Shown piece after piece: positions 18,249 through 26,469 of a stretch of DNA of 64,000 nucleotides. Source of the DNA: Aureimonas psammosilenae (GTDB lineage: Bacteria; Pseudomonadota; Alphaproteobacteria; Rhizobiales; Rhizobiaceae). The stretch spans positions 434,001 to 498,000 of the forward strand of contig NZ_WEZG01000001.1 of NCBI RefSeq assembly GCF_009176975.1. The letters run 5' to 3'. The notes below the pieces were generated by a model, which was given only the letters and a program-made list of their open reading frames with translations, was not told where the DNA came from and made no database searches. Positions within the stretch are counted from its first letter, which is position 1, and each line of letters starts with the position of its first letter. Position numbers and translations under genes: made by a program.

Positions 18249-19999
18249 GTCTCCAGAAGCGCGACCTGCCAGAGTTCGGAACCACGCAGGGGCGTGATGT
18301 GCGAGGCGGGGTCCGTGAAAAGCTGGTCCAGATAATCCTGTCGGAACAACCCGCGCTCGCGGGCGCTTTGCGAAGTCAGCGTGTCCCGCACCATGTCGAG
18401 ATAGGGGCCGGCGATGTATTTGAGCTGCGGCACGGGGAAGTAGCCCTTCGGCCGGTCGATCACCTCGTGCGGGATCACCTGCCGGGCGACATCCTTGAGG
18501 ACGCCCTTGCCGCCGTCCTTCAACTTCTCCTCCACCGGAATGCGCGCGGCAAGCTCCACCAATTCGTGGTCGAGGAAGGGCACGCGCGCTTCCAGCCCCC
18601 AGGCCATGGTCATGTTGTCGACGCGCTTCACCGGATCGTCCACCAGCATGACATTGGTGTCGAGCCGCAGCGCCTTGTTCACCGGATCGGGCGCGCCGTC
18701 GCCTGAGAAATGGCGCGAAACGAAGTCGCGGCTGGCGTCCCGGTCGATCAGCCATTCCGGCGCAAGCTGGGTCTTCAGTGTCTCGTGGCTGCGGTCGAAG
18801 AAATGGCCGGCATAGGTGCCGAGGGGATCTCCCGCCCCGCGCATCGGCGGATACCAATGGTAGCCGCCGAAAACCTCGTCGGCCCCTTGCCCGCTTTGCA
18901 CGACCTTGATGTGCTTCGAGACTTCCCGCGACAGGAGATAGAAGCCGACATTGTCATAGGAGACCATCGGCTCCGACATCGCCTGAATCGTGCCGGGAAG
19001 GTTCTCCATGAGCTCGGAGCCCGGCACGAAGATCTTGTGGTGGTCGGTGCCGTAATGGTTGGCGATGAGGTCGGAATACACAAACTCGTCGCCCTTCTCG
19101 CCGTTCGCCTCCTCGAAGCCGATGGCGAAAGTGGAAAGCCCGGTCTGGCCGGCTTCCGCCAGAAGCCCGACGAGAAGCGAGGAATCGACGCCGCCCGACA
19201 GGAGGACGCCCACCGGCACGTCGGCCACCATGCGGCGCTTCACGGCGAGCTTCAGGGCGTCCATCACGCGGTCGCGCCAATCGGCGGAACTGTAGCGCTC
19301 TTCGCCGGGGGCGGGCGCGTAACTCGCCTGCCAAAATACCTCGTCGGTGAAGGACCCGTCCGGCTCGATCCGCCGGATCGTCGCAGGGGGCAGCTTGCGG
19401 ACGCCCTTCAGGATCGTCATCGGCGCCGGTACCACGGCGTGGAACGTCATGTAATGGTGAAGCGCCTCGCGATCGATCTGCGTATCGATGTCGCCGGCGG
19501 CGAGGATCGCGGGGAGGGAGGACGCGAAAAGGAGGCGCTTCTCGTCCTGCGCCAGATAAAGCGGCTTGATACCGAAACGGTCGCGGGCAAGCGTGACCCG
19601 GCCGGAATCGCGCTCCAGCATGGCGAAGGCGAACATGCCGTGGAAGCGCCGGACGCAATCCGGGCCCCAGGCGTGGAAGGCCTTGATGATGACTTCCGTG
19701 TCGCCGGTGGAGAAGAAGCGGTAGCCTTTCCCTTCCAGCTCCCGCCGGAGTTCGGGATAATTGTAGATGCAGCCGTTGAAGGCGACGGTGAGGCCGAGAT
19801 CGGGGTCGGTCATCGGCTGTTCGGCTTTTTCGGTCAGGTCGATGATCTTCAACCGGCGGTGCGCGAAGCCGACGCGCCCGCGCAGGATGAGACCCGCGCC
19901 GTCAGGCCCGCGCGCCTGGAGACATCCGCTCATCCGCGACAACCGTTCCGCCGATGCCTGTTCGCCGTCGAAGCGGATTTCGCCGCAGATGCCGCACAT
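18218..19999 (-). CDS. N-acetylglutaminylglutamine amidotransferase (asparagine synthase-like)
   Basis: A 593-residue asparagine-synthase-family protein. The glutaminase domain (residues 1-190) has nucleophile C2 (MCGICGE), ARGPDGAG and FNGCIYNY. The synthetase domain has the ATP pyrophosphatase loop LLSGGVDSSLL (about residue 265), VVQSGQGADEVFGGY and ARVPFLDHELVELAA. The typical AsnB would give asparagine, but the adjacent GNAT/ATP-grasp synthetase and M42 peptidase identify the NAGGN type, which amidates the C-terminus of N-acetylglutaminylglutamine. It is the first gene of the three-gene cluster. A promoter should lie in the 90 bp shared with the 3' end of the TetR gene. Confidence 0.93.
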   Translation of the reverse strand: MCGICGEIRFDGEQASAERLSRMSGCLQARGPDGAGLILRGRVGFAHRRLKIIDLTEKAEQPMTDPDLGLTVAFNGCIYNYPELRRELEGKGYRFFSTGDTEVIIKAFHAWGPDCVRRFHGMFAFAMLERDSGRVTLARDRFGIKPLYLAQDEKRLLFASSLPAILAAGDIDTQIDREALHHYMTFHAVVPAPMTILKGVRKLPPATIRRIEPDGSFTDEVFWQASYAPAPGEERYSSADWRDRVMDALKLAVKRRMVADVPVGVLLSGGVDSSLLVGLLAEAGQTGLSTFAIGFEEANGEKGDEFVYSDLIANHYGTDHHKIFVPGSELMENLPGTIQAMSEPMVSYDNVGFYLLSREVSKHIKVVQSGQGADEVFGGYHWYPPMRGAGDPLGTYAGHFFDRSHETLKTQLAPEWLIDRDASRDFVSRHFSGDGAPDPVNKALRLDTNVMLVDDPVKRVDNMTMAWGLEARVPFLDHELVELAARIPVEEKLKDGGKGVLKDVARQVIPHEVIDRPKGYFPVPQLKYIAGPYLDMVRDTLTSQSARERGLFRQDYLDQLFTDPASHITPLRGSELWQVALLETWLQLHGIRS

Positions 20000-20089
20000 A
20001 TGTTGGGTTCGCCTTCGCTGGTTGCCGATGCGCCCGCATATAGGCGGCGACCCGTCAGGTGGAACCGCATTCCCGCCTGGGTTGTCTTC

Positions 20090-20776
20090 TCACGCGAACT
20101 CCTCGTCCAGAACGGCGGGTTGGAGACCAGCGGCCCGGAGCGCGGCGAGGGCGAGATCGGCCGGCGCGAAAGGCTCACGGGATCGGGCGGGAAGGTCCAG
20201 AACGGCGAGAAGCGCCGGAAGCGTGGTTCCGGCGGGCAGGCGCGTGTCGGCGTCGCCTTCGCGCCGCGCGTCGTCCAGCACCGCGCCGAACAAGCCGTCG
20301 TAGCGCAGCGAGAAGCCGGTGATGGCGGCCGCCTCCTCTTCCAGGTCGGGCCCGAGATCGGACGGGGGATTCCCGCGCCGGGCGTGCCGGGCCGCCGGCT
20401 CGGCGAGAAGCGCGGCGAGGTGGCTCGTCGCCATGCCTTTCAGCCGCGTCGCGGCGCGCTCGCGCGAAGCGAAGACGGGCTGGATGGCGCTTTCCAGATG
20501 GTTCAGGCCCCAGCGCATCGCGTCGAGGTAAAGGTCGCCCTTCGAGCGGTAGTGGTGGTAGACGAGGCCTTTGGTGGCGCCGCACCGCCGCGCGACGGCA
20601 TGGATGGAGGCTTGCCTATAGCCGGTCTCGCCGAAGCATTCGGCCGCTGCCCGAAGAAGGGTCGCGCGGCTCGTTTCGCCGGCGGGGCTGAGGCGTTCGA
20701 GACGGCCGCCGGCGAAGGATGCGCGCCGCGCCGAGGCTTGTCCTCCGCCCTTCGCATGACGCTCCGCCTTGCCCAT
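20090..20776 (-). CDS. TetR-family transcriptional regulator
   Basis: A 228-residue regulator. The helix-turn-helix lies at about residues 38-84 (TLLRAAAECFGETGYRQASIHAVARRCGATKGLVYHHYRSKGDL), in the classical TetR position after a basic N-terminus. The C-terminal ligand-binding half is Ala/Arg rich and shows no recognisable effector class. It is transcribed divergently from the MaoC-like dehydratase gene with a gap of about 95 bp, so it may control that gene and the phosphatase behind it. It could also act on the osmolyte genes downstream on its own strand, about 90 bp away. Confidence 0.85.
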   Translation of the reverse strand: MGKAERHAKGGGQASARRASFAGGRLERLSPAGETSRATLLRAAAECFGETGYRQASIHAVARRCGATKGLVYHHYRSKGDLYLDAMRWGLNHLESAIQPVFASRERAATRLKGMATSHLAALLAEPAARHARRGNPPSDLGPDLEEEAAAITGFSLRYDGLFGAVLDDARREGDADTRLPAGTTLPALLAVLDLPARSREPFAPADLALAALRAAGLQPAVLDEEFA

Positions 20777-20872
20777 CCCCGTCCCCTCCGAAGCTCGGGG
20801 AGTGGACGGGGCATGCCGTTCGATGTCAACAGGGAAGCCGTGAAGCGGAAAGGGTGGCAGGACTTGGCCGAG

Positions 20873-21370
20873 ATGTCGACGACGGAAGAAGCGCTTCGCG
20901 CGCGGCTCGTGCCCCTGGAAGTCTATCGCCGGCATCTCGACGGCGACGATTTCGTGTCGAACTGGTTGGCTGTCGACCAGACGATGATCGACACCTTCGC
21001 CACCGCCACGCACGACCATCAGTTCATCCATGTGGACCCCGAGCGGGCGAAGGCCGAAGCACCTTTCGGCGGCACTATCGCGCACGGCTTCCTGACGCTG
21101 TCGCTTCTATCGACGCTCGCCTTCGACGCGCTGCCCGGCGTCGAGCGCACGCGCATGGGCATCAATTACGGCTTCGAGACGGTGCGCTTCGTGGCTCCCG
21201 TGAAGAGCGGGGCGCGGGTGCGCGGCCGCTTCCGGCTCGTGGGTCTCGTGGAGCGGGCGGTGTCGCTTCAATCCACCTGGGACGCCACGATCGAAATCGA
21301 GAATACGGCCAAGCCTGCCCTGACCGCGCGCTGGACGACGGTCGCGGTGCTTGAGCCTCCGACGGAGTGA
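20873..21370 (+). CDS. MaoC-like (R)-hydratase / dehydratase
   Basis: About 165 residues with a single hot-dog fold. The hydratase-2 active-site signature is present as ATHDHQFIHVDPERAKAEAPFGGTIAHGFLTLSL, with the Asp and His that activate water. Relatives hydrate or dehydrate enoyl-CoA thioesters in fatty-acid or polyhydroxyalkanoate metabolism. A long open frame runs far upstream, but that part is antisense to the TetR and asparagine-synthase genes; the ATG at 20873 gives the family's normal length. The stop is 5 nt before the start of the phosphatase gene. Confidence 0.85.
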   Translation: MSTTEEALRARLVPLEVYRRHLDGDDFVSNWLAVDQTMIDTFATATHDHQFIHVDPERAKAEAPFGGTIAHGFLTLSLLSTLAFDALPGVERTRMGINYGFETVRFVAPVKSGARVRGRFRLVGLVERAVSLQSTWDATIEIENTAKPALTARWTTVAVLEPPTE

Positions 21371-21375
21371 ACGAC

Positions 21376-22083
21376 ATGACGACGAAGCCCACCGACTGGC
21401 CGCACGCCATTCTCTTCGACCTCGACGGCACCTTGATCGACAGCGCGCCCGATATCCACGCGGCGCTGAACGAAACCTTGGAAAGCTACGGCGAGCCGCC
21501 GCTGACGCTGGACGCCGTGACACGCATGATCGGGCGCGGCGTGCCGGTCTTGATCGAGCGCGCCTATGCGGCGCTCGGCGTCGAGATCGACCCGGCGACG
21601 CGGACCAAGGTCGGCGAGCGCTATACCGCGATCTACGAGGCGCGTGCGACGCAGTCCACCACCTTGATGGCCGGCGTTTCCGACCTTCTGCGGGATCTCC
21701 ACGAGAAGGGCGTCCGGCTCGGCACCGTGACCAACAAGCCAGGCGCGGCGACGCGCACCGTTCTGGACCATTTCGGGCTTCTGCCCTTGATGGCGGTCGT
21801 GGTCGGGGGCGATGCCGGGCCGGCGCGAAAGCCCGAGCCGGGCCTCATCCTCCATGCCTGCGAGCAACTGGGGCTGAGGCCCGAAGAGGCCGTGTTCGTC
21901 GGCGACAGCGAGAACGACGTCCAGGCCGCGCGGGCGGCCGGAATGCCGGTGGTGGCGGTTGCCGGCGGTTACACGGAACTGACGCCCGAGGCGCTCGGCG
22001 CGGACCGCGCGATCGAGCGTCTCGACGAACTGCCGGCCGCGCTTCTGGCCCTTGCCGAAGGGGAGGGAGCGCCCGACCTTTGA
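21376..22083 (+). CDS. gph: Phosphoglycolate phosphatase (HAD superfamily)
   Basis: A 235-residue HAD hydrolase with the nucleophile motif FDLDGTLIDSAPD near the N-terminus, the cap domain at about 20-95, TVTNKPGAATRTVL (motif II), ARKPEPGLIL (motif III Lys) and FVGDSENDVQAARAAGMPVVAV (motif IV). Gph dephosphorylates 2-phosphoglycolate arising from DNA repair or Rubisco oxygenation. I prefer ATG 21376, which has GGAG 8 nt upstream, over a GTG at 21367. Other HAD substrates cannot be excluded. Confidence 0.85.
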   Translation: MTTKPTDWPHAILFDLDGTLIDSAPDIHAALNETLESYGEPPLTLDAVTRMIGRGVPVLIERAYAALGVEIDPATRTKVGERYTAIYEARATQSTTLMAGVSDLLRDLHEKGVRLGTVTNKPGAATRTVLDHFGLLPLMAVVVGGDAGPARKPEPGLILHACEQLGLRPEEAVFVGDSENDVQAARAAGMPVVAVAGGYTELTPEALGADRAIERLDELPAALLALAEGEGAPDL

Positions 22084-22110
22084 CGCTATTGGCATGAAGG
22101 AGGAACGCTC

Positions 22111-22359
22111 ATGAGCGAACTGAACTACGAGATCGTCGAACACGACGGCGGCTGGGCCTATAAGGTGGGCGGCGTGTTCTCGGAAACCTTCCCGAGCCAC
22201 GACCATGCGCTGGCGGCGGCGCGGGACGCGGCCGAGCGTCAGAGCCTTGCCGGCGAGACCGACGGCATCTCCTATCAGGACGCCGAAGGCAAATGGCACG
22301 AGGAAGTCGCCGACGGCACCGACCGACCGGAAACGCATGTGGTGGACGCCGGCCGCTGA
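22111..22359 (+). CDS. DUF2188 small protein
   Basis: An 82-residue protein with the DUF2188 pattern: EIVEHDGGWAYKVGGVFSETFPSHDHALAAARDAAERQ. An AAGGAGGAA ribosome site lies just upstream of ATG 22111. Family function is not established. It follows gph by 27 nt and is likely in the same transcript. Convergent with the ClC gene. Confidence 0.85.
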   Translation: MSELNYEIVEHDGGWAYKVGGVFSETFPSHDHALAAARDAAERQSLAGETDGISYQDAEGKWHEEVADGTDRPETHVVDAGR

Positions 22360-22368
22360 AGGCCTGTC

Positions 22369-24168
22369 TCAGGCGGTCTCTCCGGCCGCCTCCCTTCGCC
22401 GGGCTTCCAGTTCCTCGGCATAGCGCCGCAGAAGATGGCTTTCGGTGAGAAGGCCGAGCACCTTTTTCGTGTCCGCCCCGTCCACCACCACTAGCGCTTC
22501 GCTTTCGGCAAGGTCGAACAATCGGCTGGCTTCCCGCGCGTTCATCTGCGGAAACAGCATCGCGTCCGCGAAGCGCAGGAGGTCGGCAACCGTCCGGTCG
22601 AGATCGGTGACCGTCTCGCCATAGGCGTCGGGCACGAGAACGATCCCCGCATAGGCGTCGGAGCGGTCCGTGATGACGACGCGCTGGGCCGATCCCAAGG
22701 GAAAATCGCGTCGAAACACCTTCAGCGTCGTGTCGATCGAGGCGGTGCGCAGGTCGCGGCGCATCATGCGGCCGACCGAAAGGTTGCGAATCCAGCCGAT
22801 ATCGTGCGCGCCGCGGATGTTCTCGCCGCGCAGGTGGAAGCGCCAGGTGGCGAAGGAATAGCCGAAGGTCTTGCGCACCGTCACGGACGTGACCGCCACC
22901 GCCGCGAGGACGAGGGCGGTGATCGGCAGATCGCCCGTCATTTCCAGCGCCAGAAAGGTCATGGTCAGCGGGCCGCCGATAATGGCGACCGCGAGCGTGC
23001 TCATGCCGACAAGGGCGTAGATCGGGGCCCCGAGCGCGTCTTCGCCCATGACAGTGAAGGCGGCGATGGCGAAGAGCTTGCCGAGGATCGTGCCGAGAAA
23101 CAGGGACGCGAAGAAGAGGCCGCCGCGAAAGCCGCTGCCGATGGAGATCGCGGCCGCCAGAGCTTTGGCCACGAGAAGAAGCATCAGGGCGGTCAGCGGC
23201 AGATCGATGTCGAAGGTCATGTGCATGGCGCCGTGACCGGCCGACAGCACCTGCGGCGTGATCGTGGCGAGGCCCGCGAGGGCAAGGCCCCCCAGCGCCG
23301 GGCGAAGGGGCAGGGGAATGCGGCTTCGCCGAAACAGGCCTTCCGTGCGCGTCACGCCTTGCATTACAAGAATACCGATGCCGGCCGCGAGAATGGCGAG
23401 GGCGATGGCGGGCGGATAATCGGCCGCCCCGACGGCTTCCGGCGTGCCGATGTCGATCAGATATTCGTTGCCGATGAAAAGGCGCGCGACGAGGGCGCCG
23501 CTCAAGGCTGCCGCCACGACGGGCGCGAGCGTCGCGATGGAATAGGTGCCGATGATGAGCTCGAAGGCGTAGAAGGCGCCGGTCAGCGGCGCGTTGAAGG
23601 CGCTGGCGATGGCGCCGGCCGCGCCGCAGCCGACGAAGACCCGCATGTCGGAGCGGCGCAGTTCGAAGGCGATGCCGATCCGCGAGGCGATGCCGGAGCC
23701 GATCTGCGTATAGGCCGCTTCCAGCCCGACGGACGCGCCGAAGCCGTTGGAGATGAGGTTCTGCACCACCACGACGATGCTGTCGCTTAAGGACATGCGC
23801 CCGCCATGCAGCGCGTTCGCCTCGATCGGATCGACCAGCGCCCGCTTTCGCCAGCGCGACAAGATAAACAGGACGAGGCCGAGGAAAAGGCCGCCGAGGG
23901 CCGGCATGTAGACGAGCGAGGGCGTGGCGAAGCCGGAAACGGCGCTCAGGCGCTCGTCGGGATCGATCCGGAACAGGAGAACATGTAGCCCTTGCGCTGC
24001 CGCCGAGATGCCGATCACGAGAAGGCCGGCAATCGCCCCGATTACCACCGCGACGGCGGCGATGCCAATCTCGTTGGCGCGCACCAAGGCGCGAAGGCGG
24101 TTCGGAACCCGGCTGCCGCCGTCCGATGCCGTGATGATGGTCGAGGAATCGGTGACCGGCTGGTCCAT
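22369..24168 (-). CDS. ClC-family chloride channel or H+/Cl- exchanger with CBS domains
   Basis: A 599-residue membrane protein. The ClC core (residues about 25-430) has many hydrophobic helices and the gating Glu in FGASVGLEAAYTQIGSGIASRIG. The conserved SGFRGGLFFASLFLGTILG loop lies on helix N, with TLAVAIIGGPLTMTFLALEMTG after it. A C-terminal CBS-domain pair (about 460-590: VGRMMRRDLRTASIDT, ALVVVDGADTKKVLGLLTESHLLRRY) could bind adenine nucleotides. Selectivity-filter residues differ from E. coli ClcA (GSGIA for GSGIP), so anion preference is uncertain. The gap upstream (24169-24402) contains the second copy of the palindromic repeat. Confidence 0.92.
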   Translation of the reverse strand: MDQPVTDSSTIITASDGGSRVPNRLRALVRANEIGIAAVAVVIGAIAGLLVIGISAAAQGLHVLLFRIDPDERLSAVSGFATPSLVYMPALGGLFLGLVLFILSRWRKRALVDPIEANALHGGRMSLSDSIVVVVQNLISNGFGASVGLEAAYTQIGSGIASRIGIAFELRRSDMRVFVGCGAAGAIASAFNAPLTGAFYAFELIIGTYSIATLAPVVAAALSGALVARLFIGNEYLIDIGTPEAVGAADYPPAIALAILAAGIGILVMQGVTRTEGLFRRSRIPLPLRPALGGLALAGLATITPQVLSAGHGAMHMTFDIDLPLTALMLLLVAKALAAAISIGSGFRGGLFFASLFLGTILGKLFAIAAFTVMGEDALGAPIYALVGMSTLAVAIIGGPLTMTFLALEMTGDLPITALVLAAVAVTSVTVRKTFGYSFATWRFHLRGENIRGAHDIGWIRNLSVGRMMRRDLRTASIDTTLKVFRRDFPLGSAQRVVITDRSDAYAGIVLVPDAYGETVTDLDRTVADLLRFADAMLFPQMNAREASRLFDLAESEALVVVDGADTKKVLGLLTESHLLRRYAEELEARRREAAGETA

Positions 24169-24231
24169 GAACGGGCGGCGCCTTGCTCGCCCGAAGCGTC
24201 TAATGCCTTGCCCACGCCTTGGCGAGTCGTC

Positions 24232-24395
24232 AGAGCCTATTTGACAACCCGACCGGGTCGGTCTCGCCGGGTCTTTTCCGCCCCCATTTCGTTGCCAATC
24301 CTCGCCGATGCCGCCGGCATCGACTGCGTTTGGCGCCTCATGAGAACGAAAAATCCCTCGCCGGCCCTCTGCCGGCGAGTTGTCAAACAGGCTCT
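24232..24395. repeat. Intergenic repeat element with long terminal inverted arms, copy 2
   Basis: A 164-bp element. The left end AGAGCCTATTTGACAACCCG pairs with the reverse complement of the right end, AGAGCCTGTTTGACAACTCG, at 18 of 20 positions. The core shares with copy 1 (11516-11701) the string CTCGCCGATGCCGCCGGCAT, CGACTGCGTTTGGCGCCTC and AAATCCCTCGCCG. The arms of the two copies differ in sequence but each pair still base-pairs, so structure rather than arm sequence is kept. It begins 8 nt after the stop of the receiver gene. Confidence 0.7.
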
Positions 24396-24402
24396 CGGCC
24401 CA

Positions 24403-24795
24403 TCAGGCGGCGAGGCGGTTGCTGGCGGCTTGGCGCAACGCATCCTGCACGGCATGGGCGGGATAGGGCTTGGAGAAGAACCGGCCGTTTTCCGGCAGGG
24501 TCGTTTGCGTGACCTTCAGGTGGCCGGAGCAGACGAGGATCGCCACCGGCGGCCAGCGCAGGCGTACGAGATGGGCGAGCTTCACGCCGTCCATCGAACC
24601 CGGCATGTCGACATCGGTGAAGAGGATGCGGATATCCGGGTCGCGCTCCAGAAGCCGCAGCGCCTGATCGGCATTGGTGGCTTCCACCACCTCGAAGCCC
24701 GCTTCCTCGATGAGGTCGATGGCGTCGAGCCGCAGAAGCGGCTCGTCCTCGACCACGAGGACTTTGCAGGGGGAGGGGAGCGGCGGATAGCTCAT
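24403..24795 (-). CDS. Single-domain response regulator
   Basis: A 130-residue CheY-like receiver with no output domain. The acidic pocket is VVEDEPLLR (residues about 14-22), the phospho-acceptor Asp is in ILFTDVDMPGSMDG (about 58-71), and the switch residues are VCSGH and FFSKPY (Lys near 108). Such proteins pass phosphate between partners or allosterically control a kinase; no kinase gene is adjacent. It stands alone between the SleB-like gene and the repeat element. Confidence 0.9.
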   Translation of the reverse strand: MSYPPLPSPCKVLVVEDEPLLRLDAIDLIEEAGFEVVEATNADQALRLLERDPDIRILFTDVDMPGSMDGVKLAHLVRLRWPPVAILVCSGHLKVTQTTLPENGRFFSKPYPAHAVQDALRQAASNRLAA

Positions 24796-24904
24796 ACAGG
24801 ATGAATGCCGATTCGGTCGGAGGGTTTCGCTTCGGATTTTCCTAAAATGATCTTCGCTTGGATGTGGTGAACGAAGCGTTTATGCCGCCGATCCCCGCTC
24901 ATGT

Positions 24905-25633
24905 TCAGTAAAGGCCGTCGCCGGCGATGGCCTGCTCGATCGTGATCGCGGGCAGGGCGACGTCGCTCTGGCTTTGAAGCCGCACGGCCGGACCGGGCAG
25001 CGGCAGGGGTTCCGACACGGTTCGGGAAGGCGTTTCCAGGGTCCCGACCGGCGGGAGGACGGCGACGGGAACGGCGTTCGCCCCGCCGATACGCTCGGCG
25101 ACGAGGCGGTCGCGGCGGGCTTGCGGCGCGGTGATCAGACGGTCGCCCCGGCTCGCCACGTCGGACTGGGTTTGCGTCGGGTTGCGGCGCTTCTCGTAGA
25201 AGGCGTTGCCCCCGGCGATCGCGACGTAATGCATGTTGTTGTAGGGGTAGGAATATCCCGCGGTGTGGAAGAACATCGCCTGTCGACCGACCTCTCCGTG
25301 CCGCGCCCCGCGCAGCACGTCGCGGGCGGTCTTGCGGGCGAGCGCCTCGCCGCGCGCCATGGGCTTGGAAAGTACGCCCGGCGCGAACTGCTTCTTCTGC
25401 CCGACGACGCCGCAAACGGATCGCGGATACTTGCCGGAATTCTTGCGGTTCATAACGACGGTGCCGACCGCCAGCATGCCATCGGCGCTGGAGCGGTTCG
25501 ATTCGAAATACATGGCGCGCGCCATGCAGTCCTCTTCGGTCAGCCGCTTCATGCGGGCGCAGCCGGACAGGCCTGCCAGAAGGGCGAGGCCGAGAATGGC
25601 GAGAGCGCGGGGTGTTGGGCGGAAACGCGACAT
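24905..25633 (-). CDS. SleB-type cell-wall hydrolase, lipoprotein
   Basis: A 242-residue protein. The N-terminus is a lipoprotein signal (LAILGLALLAGLSGC, Cys lipidated at about residue 25), so it should be anchored in the periplasm. The hydrolase-2 domain occupies about 35-150: EEDCMARAMYFESNRSSADG contains the likely catalytic Glu, followed by AVGTVVMNRKNSGKYPRSVCGVVGQKKQF. The C-terminal 90 residues are Pro/Ala/Val rich without a fold I recognise. SleB-like enzymes are lytic transglycosylases of peptidoglycan; in non-sporulating alphaproteobacteria they are housekeeping wall hydrolases. Its upstream gap shows no clear regulatory site. Confidence 0.9.
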   Translation of the reverse strand: MSRFRPTPRALAILGLALLAGLSGCARMKRLTEEDCMARAMYFESNRSSADGMLAVGTVVMNRKNSGKYPRSVCGVVGQKKQFAPGVLSKPMARGEALARKTARDVLRGARHGEVGRQAMFFHTAGYSYPYNNMHYVAIAGGNAFYEKRRNPTQTQSDVASRGDRLITAPQARRDRLVAERIGGANAVPVAVLPPVGTLETPSRTVSEPLPLPGPAVRLQSQSDVALPAITIEQAIAGDGLY

Positions 25634-25719
25634 GGCGGCGGCCCCGAGAGCATGTTTTGTCGGGCCGATTTTCGCGGCAAAGGCTTAACGCCGTGTAACC
25701 CCGACAGAACCTGATGCCC

Positions 25720-26469
25720 TCAGCGCCGCGTCGTGTCCCCAAGCCGGCGGGACAGGAGCGCCTCGATACCCGACAGCCCGTCGTAGATGAGGACGGCGAG
25801 AACCGCGACGATCAAGCCGCCCTGCACGATAAAGGCGAGATTGTTCGACAGGAGGCCGGCGATGATGACCTCGCCGAGCGTCCGGGCCGCGACCGTCGAG
25901 CCGATGGTGGCGGTGGCAAGCCCGATCACGGCCGACAGGCGGATGCCCGCGAGGACCACCGGAAGGGCGAGCGGCAGTTCCACTTTCAGCAAGCGCTGGC
26001 GGTTGGTGAGCCCCATGCCGCGCGCGGCTTCCGTAACGGCGGGCGGCAATGTGGTGAGGCCCGTCAGCGTGTTCTCGAAGATCGGCAGGAGGCCGTAAAG
26101 GAAAAGGGCGACGAAGGTCGGTTTCCAACCGAAGCCGAGCGCCGGCACGGAAAGCGCCAGAACCGCGACGGGCGGAAAGGTCTGGCCGATATTCACGAGG
26201 CTGCGCGATAGGGCCAGGAACTCGGCCCCGAATGGCCGCGTCACGAGGATCGCGAGCAACACGGCAATGAGCGTGGAAAGCGCTGTCGCGGCGAAAACGA
26301 GTTCCAGATGCTGGAGTGTCAGGGTGAGGAGGTTGCCCTGGTTGTAGATGGCCGGCGCGCCGTTCTCCGTCAGCGGTCGCAAAAGCGGCTCGAAGCTCGC
26401 CGGGCTCCAAAGGAAGAGCACGAGAAGCGCCAGGGCGAGAAGGCGGAGCAGAAGGGGAAGCCGCTTCAC
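25720..26469 (-). CDS. Osmoprotectant ABC transporter permease (OpuBB/YehW type)
   Basis: About 249 residues with five to six transmembrane helices and the EAA loop VTEAARGMGLTNRQRLLKVELPLALPVVLAGIR, the quaternary-amine type. The start is a GTG at 26469 overlapping the ATPase stop (GTGA); the longer frame upstream is a shadow of the ATPase gene. It is the last gene of a four-gene importer (OsmF-like binding protein, permease, ATPase, permease), the order found in YehZYXW/OsmF systems. Expected cargo is glycine betaine or a related compatible solute, matching the osmolyte theme of the nearby NAGGN cluster. Confidence 0.88.
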   Translation of the reverse strand: MKRLPLLLRLLALALLVLFLWSPASFEPLLRPLTENGAPAIYNQGNLLTLTLQHLELVFAATALSTLIAVLLAILVTRPFGAEFLALSRSLVNIGQTFPPVAVLALSVPALGFGWKPTFVALFLYGLLPIFENTLTGLTTLPPAVTEAARGMGLTNRQRLLKVELPLALPVVLAGIRLSAVIGLATATIGSTVAARTLGEVIIAGLLSNNLAFIVQGGLIVAVLAVLIYDGLSGIEALLSRRLGDTTRR

